Positions 35,477-44,426 of a DNA stretch of 64,000 nucleotides are shown here, piece after piece. This stretch comes from Actinomycetota bacterium (lineage in GTDB: Bacteria; Actinomycetota; Actinomycetes; S36-B12; CAIYMF01), in the NCBI GenBank assembly GCA_020161245.1, contig JAIUOK010000019.1, positions 1-64,000 on the forward strand. The letters run 5' to 3'. A program made the position numbers and the translations under genes. How positions within the stretch are numbered: the stretch's first letter is position 1; each line of letters opens with the position of its first letter. A model generated the notes under the pieces. It saw only the letters and a list, made by a program, of their open reading frames with translations, made no database searches and had not been told where the DNA came from.

Positions 35477-37189
35477 ATGCCGGTGACCGGAGACGACGCC
35501 CTCGCGCACAGCGAGGGCCTCGACGACGTCCCCGGGGTCGACGGCGTCGCACCCGAGCCGCGCCGAAGGCGCGTGCCGTCGGTCACGACGATGCTGCGCG
35601 CCGCCGGCTCGCTGTTCGCCGGGGCGCTGCTGGTGCTGTCGTTCCCGCCCTACGACGTCGTGTGGCTCGCGCCGCCGTCGCTCGCCCTGATGACGCTGTG
35701 CTGGCACGGCGTCCGGGCTCGCACCGGGTTCTGGCTCGGGTTCCTGTCCGGGTTCGCGTTCCTCGCGCTGCACGTGCAGTGGATGCGCGTGGTGGGCGAC
35801 GACGCCTGGATGCTGCTGACCGTCGTCTTCGCGCTCTTCTACGGCCTGGTCGGCGCGGGCGTGGCGGCCACGAGCCGGCTGCGGCTGTGGTGGCTGGCCG
35901 TGCCGCTGACGTGGGTGCTGTCGGAGGCGATCCGCGACCGGGTGCCGCTCGGCGGCTTCCCGTGGGGCCGGCTCGCGTTCGGCCAGACCTCGACCAGCCT
36001 CACGCCGTACGCCGCGATCGCAGGCGCCCCTGCCGTGACGTTCGCGGTCGCGCTGGTCGGCGCGCTGCTGGCCTACGCCGTCGTCGTGCGGCACGACGTC
36101 CGCAGGGTCGGGGCGGCGCTCGCCGCGGTGGCTGTCGTGTGCACGGCCGGCCTGCTGGTCCCGCGTCCCACCGACGGCCAGGCGACCGGCGGCCAGCCGG
36201 CGACCGCGGTCGCCGCCGTGGTGCAGGGCGGCGTCGCCGAGCCGGGCCTGGACTTCCTGGGCGAGCGCGAGCAGGTGCTGAAGAACCACGTGGCCGAGAC
36301 CGAGCGGCTCGCCGCCGACGTCGCCGCGGGGACCGTCCCGGCGCCCGAGCTCGTCATCTGGCCGGAGAACTCCAGCGACATCGACCCCCTCGTCGACCAG
36401 GGCGCGTCCTCGCGGATCCAGCAGGCGGTCGACGCCGTCGACGTGCCGGTGCTGGTGGGGGCCGTCGTCACCAAGCCCGACGATCCGGACTACATCTGGA
36501 ACACCGGCATCGTGTGGCAGCCGACGTCGACGGGGACGCCGGGCCCGAGCGACTTCTACGTCAAGCAGCACCCGGTGCCCTTCGGCGAATGGATCCCGTT
36601 CCGCTCGGTCCTCGCCCAGCTGATCGGACGCTTCGACCGGATCCCGCGCGACTTCGCCCCGGGCAGCAGTACGGGAGTGATGCAGGTCGGCCCGGCGCGT
36701 CTCGGCGACCTCATCTGCTTCGAGGTCGCCTACGACGAGCTCGGCAGGGCGGCGGTCCGCGGCGACGGTGTGCAGGGCGAGCTCGCCGGCCAGGGCGCGC
36801 GCATCCTCGCCGTGCAGACCAACAACGCCACCTACAACCTCACCGGCCAGCCCCAGCAGCAGCTGGCGATGTCGAGGCTGCGCGCCGTCGAGCACGGGCG
36901 CGCCGTGCTCATCGCCTCCACGAGCGGGATCACCGCCATCGTGCGTCCCGACGGCTCCCTCGACGGCGAGATCGGCGAGCTGGCCAGCGGCTACCTCGTG
37001 CGGACGGTGCCGCTGCGCGACGACCTCACGGTGTCCGACCGCGTCGGCGCGGTGCCCGAGCTGCTCGCGGCGGCGGCGGCGATCGTGCTCTGGGTCACGG
37101 CCGTCGCCGCGGGCCGCGGCGGTCGGCGCAGGGAAACGGCGTCCGGAGACGTAGGCTCGGGAGCACCCAGAAACGAGGAGACCCCGTGA
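35477..37189 (+). CDS. lnt: Apolipoprotein N-acyltransferase
   Basis: This 570-residue protein has about seven membrane helices before residue 220, then a nitrilase-like domain. The catalytic triad is visible as Glu in VIWPENSSD, Lys in FYVKQHPVPFGEWIP and Cys in LGDLICFEVAYDE. It N-acylates the lipid-modified Cys of lipoproteins; several lipoproteins are encoded in this window. The final stop overlaps the mannosyltransferase GTG. In mycobacteria Lnt and Ppm1 are fused or adjacent, which this arrangement mirrors. Confidence 0.93.
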   Translation: MPVTGDDALAHSEGLDDVPGVDGVAPEPRRRRVPSVTTMLRAAGSLFAGALLVLSFPPYDVVWLAPPSLALMTLCWHGVRARTGFWLGFLSGFAFLALHVQWMRVVGDDAWMLLTVVFALFYGLVGAGVAATSRLRLWWLAVPLTWVLSEAIRDRVPLGGFPWGRLAFGQTSTSLTPYAAIAGAPAVTFAVALVGALLAYAVVVRHDVRRVGAALAAVAVVCTAGLLVPRPTDGQATGGQPATAVAAVVQGGVAEPGLDFLGEREQVLKNHVAETERLAADVAAGTVPAPELVIWPENSSDIDPLVDQGASSRIQQAVDAVDVPVLVGAVVTKPDDPDYIWNTGIVWQPTSTGTPGPSDFYVKQHPVPFGEWIPFRSVLAQLIGRFDRIPRDFAPGSSTGVMQVGPARLGDLICFEVAYDELGRAAVRGDGVQGELAGQGARILAVQTNNATYNLTGQPQQQLAMSRLRAVEHGRAVLIASTSGITAIVRPDGSLDGEIGELASGYLVRTVPLRDDLTVSDRVGAVPELLAAAAAIVLWVTAVAAGRGGRRRETASGDVGSGAPRNEETP

Positions 37190-37971
37190 CCGAGCCGATC
37201 TTCGGCGACCTCGGCCGCATCGTCGTAGTGATCCCGACGTACAACGAGCGCGAGAACCTCCCGCTCATCGTCGGCCGCGTGCGCGCGGCCCTGCCCGAGG
37301 TGCACATCCTCGTGGCCGACGACAACAGCCCCGACGGCACCGGCGACATCGCCGACGAGCTCGCGGCGGCCGACGACCACATCCATGTGATGCACCGGGC
37401 CGGCAAGCAGGGCCTCGGGGCGGCCTATCTCGCCGGCTTCGACTGGGCCCTCGAGCACGGCTACGACGTCGTCGTCGAGATGGACGCCGACGGCTCCCAC
37501 CAGCCCGAGCAGCTCCACCTGCTGCTCGAGGCGCTCCGCGACGCCGACCTCGTGCTGGGCTCGCGCTACGTGCGCGGCGGTTCGGTCGTGAACTGGCCGA
37601 AGTCGCGCGAGGTGCTGTCCAAGGGCGGCAACATCTACACCCGCGTCATGCTGGGCATCCCGCTGCGGGACGCCACCGGCGGGTACCGCGCCTTCCGCGC
37701 GGAGACCCTCCGCAAGCTCGACCTCACCGGCGTCGAGTCCAAGGGCTACTGCTTCCAGGTCGACCTCGCCCGCCGGACCGTGCAGGCGGGCCTGCGCGTC
37801 CGCGAGGTGCCGATCGAGTTCGTCGAGCGCGCCATCGGCGACTCGAAGATGGACCAGCGGATCGTCACCGAGGCGCTGTGGCGCGTGACGGTCTGGGGCG
37901 CGCAGGACAAGGCCGAGAAGGTCCGCCGCGCGGTGTCCGGCCGCAAGGCGCACGACCACGGCGGCTGGTGA
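37186..37971 (+). CDS. Polyprenol-phosphate mannosyltransferase (GT2, Ppm1/Dpm1-like)
   Basis: This 261-residue GT-A enzyme has VVIPTYNERENLPLIVG, VADDNSPDGTGD, VVEMDADGSHQPEQL (metal-binding DxD) and LDLTGVESKGYCFQVDL. There are no membrane helices, as in the Dpm1 catalytic domain. It should transfer mannose from GDP-mannose to polyprenyl phosphate for lipoglycan or protein mannosylation. GTG overlaps the lnt stop and GAGGAG lies 5-7 nt upstream. GlcNAc or glucose donors cannot be excluded. Confidence 0.92.
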   Translation: MTEPIFGDLGRIVVVIPTYNERENLPLIVGRVRAALPEVHILVADDNSPDGTGDIADELAAADDHIHVMHRAGKQGLGAAYLAGFDWALEHGYDVVVEMDADGSHQPEQLHLLLEALRDADLVLGSRYVRGGSVVNWPKSREVLSKGGNIYTRVMLGIPLRDATGGYRAFRAETLRKLDLTGVESKGYCFQVDLARRTVQAGLRVREVPIEFVERAIGDSKMDQRIVTEALWRVTVWGAQDKAEKVRRAVSGRKAHDHGGW

Positions 37972-37975
37972 CCCT

Positions 37976-38497
37976 ATGGGCGCCTGGTTCATCCTCGTCT
38001 TCGCGGTGTACTGCGTCGCGGAGTGGGTGGCGGCCTCGTGGCTGGCCAGCTACATCGGCTGGCTCGGCGTCGTGGTGGTCGTGGCCCTGTTCATCGTCGT
38101 CGGCACCGCCGTGATGCGGCGGGCGGGGCGCCGCGCGGCCAGGTCGATGTCGCCCGCGTACGTCGACGGCATGGGCGTCGTGCAGGGCGCGCCCGACCCG
38201 AAGCAGGTCGCGCGCGACACCGGCGACGCCGGGCTGCTGTTCCTCGCGGGCGGCCTTATCGCGCTGCCCGGGCTCATCACCAGTGCCATCGGGCTGGTGC
38301 TCCTCGTCCCACCGGTGCGCCGCTTCGTCGGCGGGCGGGTGTCGAAGTCGATCCGGGCCCGTGCCGAGCGTGCCGGCATGCGCTTCTCCGGCTCGGTCAC
38401 CACCGTGCAGGGCAGCGTCGTCCGCGAGGACCAGGTCCCGCCGCCGCGAGGGGAGATCCTCTCCGGGGAGATCGTCCGCGACGACGACGACCGCTAG
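37976..38497 (+). CDS. fxsA: FxsA-family membrane protein
   Basis: This 173-residue protein has N-terminal helices (WFILVFAVYCVAEWVAASWLA, LGVVVVVALFIVVGTAVM) and a central GDAGLLFLAGGLIALPGLITSAIGLVLLVPPVRRF block, the FxsA signature. A charged tail follows. In E. coli FxsA affects phage exclusion; the general role is unknown. It begins 4 bp after the mannosyltransferase stop, so it belongs to the lnt operon. Confidence 0.88.
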   Translation: MGAWFILVFAVYCVAEWVAASWLASYIGWLGVVVVVALFIVVGTAVMRRAGRRAARSMSPAYVDGMGVVQGAPDPKQVARDTGDAGLLFLAGGLIALPGLITSAIGLVLLVPPVRRFVGGRVSKSIRARAERAGMRFSGSVTTVQGSVVREDQVPPPRGEILSGEIVRDDDDR

Positions 38498-38510
38498 CCC
38501 CCGAGCAGCC

Positions 38511-38545
38511 CGAAGGGCCCGGCGCCGATGGCGCCGGGCCCTTCG
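38511..38545 (+). terminator. Bidirectional terminator between fxsA and rbpA
   Basis: A 16-bp perfect stem (38511-38526 with 38530-38545) has a 3-nt loop (GAT), between the convergent fxsA and rbpA genes. Confidence 0.88.
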
Positions 38546-38584
38546 CGGAGGGGGAGTCCCTGGGTGTGTCCGTGCGTCCCGTCG

Positions 38585-38935
38585 TCAGGCCGACTTGGAG
38601 ACGGTGCGGCTGTCGCGGAGCAGCTCGAGGCGCTCCTGCAGCAGGATCTCGAGGTCCTCGATGCTGCGGCGCTCGAGGAGCATGTCCCAGTGGGTGCGGG
38701 CGGGCTTCACGGGCTTGGCCTCGGGACGCTCGCCGTCGCGGATGAGAGCCTCGGCACCGCAGGTGCCGCACTCCCAGAGGGCCGGGACCTCGGCCTCGAT
38801 GCTGAACGGCATCGAGGTCGTGTGGCCCTGGGGGCAGTCGTAGTGGACGATCTGGCGCGGAGCGAGCTCGACGTGGTCGTCGGTCTCGTAGCTGGTCGCG
38901 CCGAGTCGCGTGCCGCGGAGGGCTCCGTCGCTCAT
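38585..38935 (-). CDS. rbpA: RNA polymerase-binding protein RbpA
   Basis: This 116-residue protein has the RbpA core: basic linker preceded by LGATSYETDDHVELAPRQ, a zinc-ribbon-like zone (YDCPQGH and WECGTCGAEAL) and the sigma-binding C-terminus (THWDMLLERRSIEDLEILLQERL). It stabilises open complexes with the principal sigma factor and is specific to actinobacteria. AAGGA sits 6 nt before the ATG at 38935; much longer upstream frames are not supported. Confidence 0.96.
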   Translation of the reverse strand: MSDGALRGTRLGATSYETDDHVELAPRQIVHYDCPQGHTTSMPFSIEAEVPALWECGTCGAEALIRDGERPEAKPVKPARTHWDMLLERRSIEDLEILLQERLELLRDSRTVSKSA

Positions 38936-39149
38936 GGTGATCCTTCTCGCCAACGCCGGCCGAGGGGCGGCCGGTCTCGATGTCCTCAACGGATAGGGAC
39001 GCAGCAGGTGTTCCCGGGGATCCCTGCCGTCACACGTCGTCCGGTATCCGGAGCGGGCGGCCGGGTCCGGAGCGGTTCCGCCTCGGGCGGATCGTCGCAG
39101 GTCAGCCGGTCGGAGTGCGCTCCGGCGAGGCCTGTGCTGGGCTGACCGC

Positions 39150-39539
39150 ATGACCGACGTCACCCAGGAGGCGGCCGCCCGGACGGCGCAGGCGCTCGAG
39201 CGGTCCGTACCGGTGCTGGCGGCGGTGCGTCTCGGCCTGGCGGCCCTGTGCGCGGTGCGGCCGGGGGAGTCGCGCCTGGTCGGGGCCCGCGAGCTGGCCC
39301 TGGGCCTGGGCACCCTGGACGCCCGGCGGCGGGGCGCCCCGACGTCCGGCTGGGTCGCGGCCATGGCGGTGTCCGACGGCGGTGACGCGCTGGCCTTCCT
39401 CGGCGAGGCCGTGCGGCCGGACCCCGAGGGCATGGCCGGCGGCAGCCGCAGCAAGGCCCTGTGGCTCGCCGCGTTCGGGGCCTCCGGGCTCGTCGCAGAA
39501 GGGCTGACCGCGTACGCGCTGCGGCGCCGCGGACTGTGA
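39150..39539 (+). CDS. Hypothetical protein with two weak membrane segments
   Basis: The 129-residue protein is Ala/Leu/Arg-rich, with hydrophobic segments near 21-36 and 103-120 and a GGDALAFLGEA stretch between. I recognise no family. It is convergent with the MFS gene (6-bp gap). Codon usage looks coding, but the start lacks a clear ribosome site. Confidence 0.55.
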   Translation: MTDVTQEAAARTAQALERSVPVLAAVRLGLAALCAVRPGESRLVGARELALGLGTLDARRRGAPTSGWVAAMAVSDGGDALAFLGEAVRPDPEGMAGGSRSKALWLAAFGASGLVAEGLTAYALRRRGL

Positions 39540-39545
39540 CCCCCG

Positions 39546-40913
39546 CTAGAGGACGGCGGGTGCGGCGTTGCCGGCGTCGGCGATGCCCCGGCGGACGTCC
39601 ACGCGGGTGAGGATGAGGCCGCCCACGACGAAGAAGACGATGAGCAGGATGATCGCCACGCGGTACGACCCGGTGACCTGGTGGGCGATGCCGAACGCCA
39701 GCGTGCCCAGCCAGGACGTGCCTCGCTCCATCGCCTGGTACAGCGAGAAGTACTCGGCCTCGCGGCCACGCGGGATCAGCTGGGAGTACAGCGAGCGCGA
39801 CAGCGCCTGCGTGCCGCCGAGCACGAGTCCGATGGCGGCGGCGAGCGCCAGGAACATCCCGAGGCTCCCAGCGGGCAGCAGGAAGCCGCCGATGATGACG
39901 AACACCCACGCCACGATGCTGCCGAGGATGACGCGCTTCGCGCCGTGCCGGTAGGCGAGGCGGCCGAGCAGCAGCGCCCCGAAGATGGCGACGATCTGGA
40001 CGACGAGGATCGCCAGGAACAGCGACTGGTTCTCGAACCCGAGCTCCTCGGCGCCGTACACCGACGACGCGTAGATCACCGTCTGGACGCCGTCGTTGAA
40101 GAACAGGTAGGCGACGAGGAACAGCAGCGTCATCGGGAAGGCCCGAGCGTGCTTGAGCGTGTGCCAGAGCTGCGTGAAGCTGCGGCCCAGCGTGCCCCCC
40201 GTGAGCGGCTCGACGTTCACGGGCGGCCGGTTGCGCAGCCGGAGGAAAGGCACGAACGTGAACCCGGCCCACCAGATCGCCGCGGAGAGCATGCAGACGC
40301 GGGCGGCGACGCCCTGGTCCTCCATGACGAACAGCACGCCGAAGTTGACGATCAGCAGCACGGCCCCGCCGACATAGCCGAACGCCCAGCCGCGGCTGGA
40401 GACCCGGTCGCGCTCGTCGGGGGTGGCGATCTCGATGAGGATGGCGTCGTAGACGACGAGGCTCGCGCCGAGGCACAACGACGCGGTCATCATGGCGACC
40501 ACGCCGAGCTGCCAGTTGCCGCCGGTCACGAAGAACAGCAGCGCCGCGAAGAACGACCCGGCCCAGGCGAAGCCCGCGAGCAGGCGCTTCTTGCGGGCGC
40601 TGCGGTCGGCGATGGCGCCGACCACGGGCAGGACGAACGCCGACAGGATCGTGGTCAGCGTGATGGCGTAGAAGTACAGGGACCCGGCGGAGACGTCGAT
40701 GCCCAGGATCCGCAGCGGGATCGCGCAGTCGCCCTCGCTGGTGCCGCAGGCCGCGGTCTTGGCCACGGCGGTGAGGTAGGGGCCCGCGAGCACGGTCGCC
40801 GTCGTCGTGACGAAGGCCGAGTTCGCGAAGTCGTACCAGTACCAGCCGCGCTGCTCGCGCGCCCGCTCGACGGGGTCGATCTGCGCCGCGTCGTTGACCG
40901 CTGTGCCGGACAT
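39546..40913 (-). CDS. MFS transporter, UMF1/Atg22-like
   Basis: This 455-residue protein of about 12 membrane helices has the UMF1 family opening REQRGWYWYDFANSAFVTT and LPVVGAIADRSARKKRLL. UMF1 proteins are related to the vacuolar amino-acid effluxer Atg22, so export of amino acids or other small solutes is plausible. The ATG at 40913 is chosen because AGGAGG lies 5 nt upstream; an in-frame ATG 24 nt earlier lacks this. Confidence 0.88.
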   Translation of the reverse strand: MSGTAVNDAAQIDPVERAREQRGWYWYDFANSAFVTTTATVLAGPYLTAVAKTAACGTSEGDCAIPLRILGIDVSAGSLYFYAITLTTILSAFVLPVVGAIADRSARKKRLLAGFAWAGSFFAALLFFVTGGNWQLGVVAMMTASLCLGASLVVYDAILIEIATPDERDRVSSRGWAFGYVGGAVLLIVNFGVLFVMEDQGVAARVCMLSAAIWWAGFTFVPFLRLRNRPPVNVEPLTGGTLGRSFTQLWHTLKHARAFPMTLLFLVAYLFFNDGVQTVIYASSVYGAEELGFENQSLFLAILVVQIVAIFGALLLGRLAYRHGAKRVILGSIVAWVFVIIGGFLLPAGSLGMFLALAAAIGLVLGGTQALSRSLYSQLIPRGREAEYFSLYQAMERGTSWLGTLAFGIAHQVTGSYRVAIILLIVFFVVGGLILTRVDVRRGIADAGNAAPAVL

Positions 40914-41050
40914 GGGCACCTCCTCGCGCGGCATCATCCTCGCGGGAGGGCCGGGCCGGGGGAGGCTCGCCGAAGATCGCCGGTCGGCCGCGTCGCCGAC
41001 GTCGGCCGTTCGCCCCGCCGTCGAGCGGCGTTGGGCGGCAGGATGGTCCC

Positions 41051-41434
41051 GTGGACCTGCGAGTGCTGCCCGAGCGGCTGTCGGTGTGCAAGCTCCCCGT
41101 CGGCGCGCCGTGGCCGTCCCCGGCGCCCGGTACGTCGTTCTGGTCGGTGACGCGCACCGCTGGCGAGATGTCGGTCGTGTGCCCGGAGGACGAGGCGCCG
41201 GCCGGCGAGCAGGTGTCGGTCGAGCCCGACTGGCGGGCGCTCGAGGTCGCGGGCCCGCTCGAGTTCTCGATGGTCGGCGTGATGGCGGGCCTGACGGCGC
41301 CGTTGGCCGATGTCGACGTCTCGGTGTTCGTAGTCTCCACCTACGACACCGACTACGTCCTGGTGCATGCCGCCGCGCTCGAGCGCGCCGTCGAGGCGCT
41401 GCGCGCAGCCGGGCACACGGTCCACGCGGGCTGA
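41051..41434 (+). CDS. ACT-domain protein (amino-acid sensing)
   Basis: This 127-residue protein has tandem ACT-like folds: VCKLPVGAPWP, TRTAGEMSVVCPED, LEVAGPLEFSMVGVMAGLTAPLADVDVSVFVVSTYDTDYVLV. It matches the small ACT proteins (often labelled CASTOR/ACT) that bind amino acids. CAGGAT lies 6 nt before the GTG, the leaderless spacing. Ligand not known. Confidence 0.85.
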   Translation: MDLRVLPERLSVCKLPVGAPWPSPAPGTSFWSVTRTAGEMSVVCPEDEAPAGEQVSVEPDWRALEVAGPLEFSMVGVMAGLTAPLADVDVSVFVVSTYDTDYVLVHAAALERAVEALRAAGHTVHAG

Positions 41435-41448
41435 GATGCGGCGACGGC

Positions 41449-41580
41449 TCAGGCCTCGTCGTCGGTGACCTCCATCGGTCCCGAGCCGTCCATCTCCAGG
41501 GGCGCGTCCTCGGCGCCGTCGGCCTGATCGGTGGCCGCGCCTGCGGCCTCGTCCACCTCGTCGAGCGGCTGCTCGCTCAT
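41449..41580 (-). CDS. Small acidic protein, unknown
   Basis: This 43-residue, strongly acidic peptide (MSEQPLDEVDEAAGA...MEVTDDEA) starts at the ATG at 41580, with AGGAGG 5-7 nt upstream. No fold or family is recognised. It is convergent with the ACT gene (14 bp apart). Low complexity makes it a moderate call. Confidence 0.5.
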   Translation of the reverse strand: MSEQPLDEVDEAAGAATDQADGAEDAPLEMDGSGPMEVTDDEA

Positions 41581-41612
41581 GCCCTGCCTCCTGCCTGCGG
41601 CGCGCCCGGGAC

Positions 41613-41651
41613 GAGGACGTCCCCGCCTCGAATCGAGACGGGGACGTCCTC
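41613..41651. promoter_or_regulatory. Long inverted repeat in the 510-bp gene-free stretch 41581-42090
   Basis: Arms GAGGACGTCCCCG (41613-41625) and its exact complement (41639-41651) enclose a second palindrome CTCGA-A-TCGAG. It lies just upstream of the ribosome site of the small acidic gene, in the region divergent to the RsbW-like operon. It could be an operator or 5'-UTR hairpin. The rest of 41652-42090 is GC-rich with no gene, no TAGGGT box and no clear promoter. Confidence 0.6.
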
Positions 41652-42090
41652 CGTGCGTCCTGGCCACCCCCAGCGTGCCCGGGACGCGCGCGCGCTGCTC
41701 CCGCGCGCTGGCTCATGGAGCCCGGCGTCCGCCGGGCCTGGTACGGGTGTGCGGGGCGGGCGGCGGAGAGGGGGGACGTCGCCGCCGCCCGCCCGGGAAC
41801 CGCGCCGGCTCGCACCAGTGCGCGGCTCCGGACGCGCGTTACCCGGGCGCGCGCACCCCCAAACATGGGACGCGCGACGATTCCGGAACCAGCAGGGCCG
41901 CCGCTCCCGCTGGACTGCTGCGGCGGGGGATCGGCGCAGGTCACAGCGCCGACCGCAGGGTCGCGGGGTTTGCCGGTCGCTGCGCCTGGAAAGGCTGGGT
42001 GTGCGACCGGCCAGCCGCCGGGCGCCGGGGGAGCGGTTTCCCCCGCCAGCAGGGGCCGCGGTCCCGCCTAGGGAGAGCGAGCCCCTCGTC

Positions 42091-42522
42091 ATGTCGGTTC
42101 CCGGCGCTCTGGCCGGCGGGACGGCGTGGTTCCTGTACGAGACCACGACCGCGGCCCTGCCGCAGTGGTCGTGGCGGCGGGAGCTGGCCACCGTCCTGGA
42201 GGAGGTGCCCGCCCCGACCTGGTCGGTCGACGACGTCGTCCTGGTGGCCGGCGAGCTGGTCGCCAACGCCGTCGAGCACGGGGGAGGGGCGCACCGGCTC
42301 CGGGTGACCGGGACGCCGCGGGGCGTCCTGGTGGAGGTGCGCGACCCGGCCGAGCAGGGCCCGCGCCCGCAGCCGGTCTCGCTCGAGTCCGAGCGGGGAC
42401 GGGGGCTCTCGATCGTGGGAGCACTGTCCGACGAGTGGGGGTGGCGGCCCGAGCCGCCCGATGGCAAGGCCGTCTGGGCGCGGATCGGGCAGGTCGAGGA
42501 CGAACGAGGAGATGCCGCATGA
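42091..42522 (+). CDS. RsbW-like histidine-kinase-fold ATPase (anti-sigma/serine kinase type)
   Basis: This 143-residue GHKL ATPase domain has the N box VAGELVANAVEHGGG and the G box RGRGLSIVGALSDEWGW. Such domains act as anti-sigma factors or serine kinases toward STAS proteins. A STAS protein lies 2.7 kb downstream (45255), a plausible partner. The ATG overlaps nothing upstream and follows GGGAGAGCGAG; longer upstream frames are not coding-like. Its stop overlaps the next gene (ATGA). Confidence 0.85.
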   Translation: MSVPGALAGGTAWFLYETTTAALPQWSWRRELATVLEEVPAPTWSVDDVVLVAGELVANAVEHGGGAHRLRVTGTPRGVLVEVRDPAEQGPRPQPVSLESERGRGLSIVGALSDEWGWRPEPPDGKAVWARIGQVEDERGDAA

Positions 42523-43583
42523 CCACGATGGAGCCGCTGCTCGTCCGGCTGCTCACGAGCCCGGCGGAGGGGACGCCCGACTGGGACGTCGAGAGGCTGG
42601 TCGAGGCGGTCGCCCGGCTCGGCCACGAGGTCCGGGCCGTGCCCGTGACGCCGGGCGACGTGCACGACGACCCCGACGGCGCCGCCGTGGTGCAGGCCTT
42701 CGGGTGGGACGCCGCCCGCGCTGCGGCAGGCGCCGCGGACACGACGGGCACGCCCTGGGTGTTCACGCCCGTGACGGCCGCCCCGTCCCACGGCGTGATC
42801 GACCTGCGCGACAACGACGAGCTGGGGTCGCTCGCGCGCTCCGCGGACGCCGTCGCCGTCAGCACCACCGACCAGGAGCGCCACGTCAACCAGCTCGGCG
42901 TCTCGAGGGCGCGCACGCATGTGCTGCCGCTCGGGATCGACGCCGACCTCTTCTCGCGCAGCGGGCCGGCCGCGAACCGCACCGGCCGCTTCCGCATCGT
43001 GTGCGAGGCCCTGCGTGCGTCGGACGGCGTCCTCGACGCGGTGGCCGCGCTCGAGGCGCTCCCCGACGCCGAGCTCATGGTGCTGATCCCGGTCCCGCGC
43101 ACCGACATCGACACGGTGCCCCACCTCGTGGCGGTCCGCGATGCTGCCGAGCACGCCGGGGTGCGCGACCGGGTCGCGTTCTACACGCCGGGGGAGGACC
43201 GCGAGCGCGCCTGGCTGCTGCGCTCGGCCGACGCCGTCGTGTCCGTCCCGCTGGTGCCGGGCGCCCACCGCATCGTGCTCGAGGCGATGTCCTGCGGACG
43301 CCCGGTGGTCAGCACGCCGGTCGGCGGCGCCCGCGACCTCGTCGTGCACGGCGTCACCGGGCTGCACGTGACCTCGGGCGACGGCCGGGCGCTGCTCGGC
43401 GCGCTGCGCCAGCTGCAGTCCGAGCCGTTCACCGTCGAGGCCATGGGATCGGCCGGCGCCGACCGCGTGCTGTCGCGCTACGCCTGGGACCGCGCCGCGG
43501 CGGAGTTCGCCGGGCTGTGGGCCCGGTGCGCGGCGTCGTCGGGGGCCGAGGTCGCGCCGACCCCCGTGGACGCCACCGCCTGA
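42519..43583 (+). CDS. Glycosyltransferase family 4-like protein
   Basis: This 354-residue GT-B protein retains the C-terminal signature: VLPLGIDADLF, AWLLRSADAVVSVPLVPGAHRIVLEAMSCGRPVVSTPVGG, DLVVHGVTGLHV. The N-terminal domain is short. GT4 enzymes retain the Glu in VLEAMSCG, which contacts the sugar nucleotide. It is translationally coupled to the RsbW-like gene. Acceptor and sugar unknown. Confidence 0.85.
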   Translation: MTTMEPLLVRLLTSPAEGTPDWDVERLVEAVARLGHEVRAVPVTPGDVHDDPDGAAVVQAFGWDAARAAAGAADTTGTPWVFTPVTAAPSHGVIDLRDNDELGSLARSADAVAVSTTDQERHVNQLGVSRARTHVLPLGIDADLFSRSGPAANRTGRFRIVCEALRASDGVLDAVAALEALPDAELMVLIPVPRTDIDTVPHLVAVRDAAEHAGVRDRVAFYTPGEDRERAWLLRSADAVVSVPLVPGAHRIVLEAMSCGRPVVSTPVGGARDLVVHGVTGLHVTSGDGRALLGALRQLQSEPFTVEAMGSAGADRVLSRYAWDRAAAEFAGLWARCAASSGAEVAPTPVDATA

Positions 43584-43610
43584 ACGCCCCGTCGACCCCG
43601 AGGAGGGGCC

Positions 43611-43802
43611 ATGAGCGAGAACGACCCGACCAGACCGCCGACGCCGGACCCGGTCCTCCCCGGACCGCCCGTGCCGGACGAGCCCGTGACCCCGACGGTG
43701 CCGCCGACCCCGGTGCCCCCCGAGGTGCCGCAGCCGCCCGGCCCGCCCGTCGTCCCCGGCGAACCGCCGGTGAGCCCGCCGTCCAGCGAGGAGACGCCAT
43801 GA
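43611..43802 (+). CDS. Proline-rich small protein
   Basis: This 63-residue protein is about one-third Pro with alternating Val/Pro (VPPTPVPPEVPQPPGPPVVPG), so likely extended and unstructured. GAGGAGGGGCC lies directly before the ATG, and the stop overlaps the next ATG (ATGA), both supporting translation. No function known. Confidence 0.6.
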   Translation: MSENDPTRPPTPDPVLPGPPVPDEPVTPTVPPTPVPPEVPQPPGPPVVPGEPPVSPPSSEETP

Positions 43803-44044
43803 CCACCGGATCCAGCACGCCCGAGACGCTGCGACCCCGCGGCGACGGGCCCGACAGCAGCGCCGGTGACCCGGACGGGTCGGCCGCACGCGTGCTCGAC
43901 GAGCGCGAGAGCATCGCCGAGGGCTCCGCATCCGACCAGCCGGGCACCGGCTCCGGCGCGCAGCCGGGCGAACGGGGTGCCGACGTCGCGGAGGAGTCCG
44001 GGTACACGACCGAGCTGGAGCAGGGCGCGTCGCAGCGCCCGTAG
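43799..44044 (+). CDS. Small acidic hydrophilic protein, unknown
   Basis: This 81-residue disordered-looking protein is rich in Ser, Gly, Glu and Asp (ARVLDERESIAEGSASDQ). The start is coupled to the proline-rich gene with GAGGAG upstream. No family recognised. It may be a hydrophilin-like stress protein given its neighbours. Confidence 0.55.
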   Translation: MTTGSSTPETLRPRGDGPDSSAGDPDGSAARVLDERESIAEGSASDQPGTGSGAQPGERGADVAEESGYTTELEQGASQRP

Positions 44045-44252
44045 ATGTCTGCGCGAAGAGGGGCGGGGCCGGACGGCCCCGCCCCTCCGGCATGCGCGGC
44101 CAAACCTCCCGTCGCCTGGCGGACGTGTGCGTCTCACCACAGGACTCCGTGCAGCGCAACGGGTTTCGCGCCTGAGGGCTCGGGCACAGATCCGCGGACA
44201 GCGATGAACACGGAGGGGCGACTCGGGCTCCCCGCGAGGCAAGGAGGACGCC

Positions 44253-44426
44253 ATGGGCGCCGACGACAAGCTCAAGAACGCCGCCGAGAACGCGGGCGGG
44301 AAGATCAAGGAGATGGCCGGCAAGGTCACCGACAACGAGCGCCTCGAAGCCGAGGGCAAGGCCGACCAGAGCAAGGCCGACGTCAAGCAGGCCGGCGAGA
44401 AGGTCAAGGACGCGTTCAAGGGCTGA
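44253..44426 (+). CDS. CsbD-family stress protein
   Basis: This 57-residue protein is too short for most gene callers but is clear: GADDKLKNAAENAGGKIKE, KVTDNERLEAEGKADQ and GEKVKDAFKG form the CsbD-like repeat. CsbD belongs to the general-stress regulon in Bacillus; molecular role unknown. AAGGAGG sits 6 nt before the ATG. A weak hairpin (44515-44521 with 44529-44535) lies in the 227-bp gap after it, which otherwise holds nothing I can identify. Confidence 0.9.
   Translation: MGADDKLKNAAENAGGKIKEMAGKVTDNERLEAEGKADQSKADVKQAGEKVKDAFKG

Noticed and set aside
44163-44187. SigB/SigF-like promoter GTTT-15-GGGCAC upstream of csbD
   Set aside because: The -10 part deviates from GGGTAT-type consensus, and such matches are frequent by chance in GC-rich DNA. 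Kept only as a hint.
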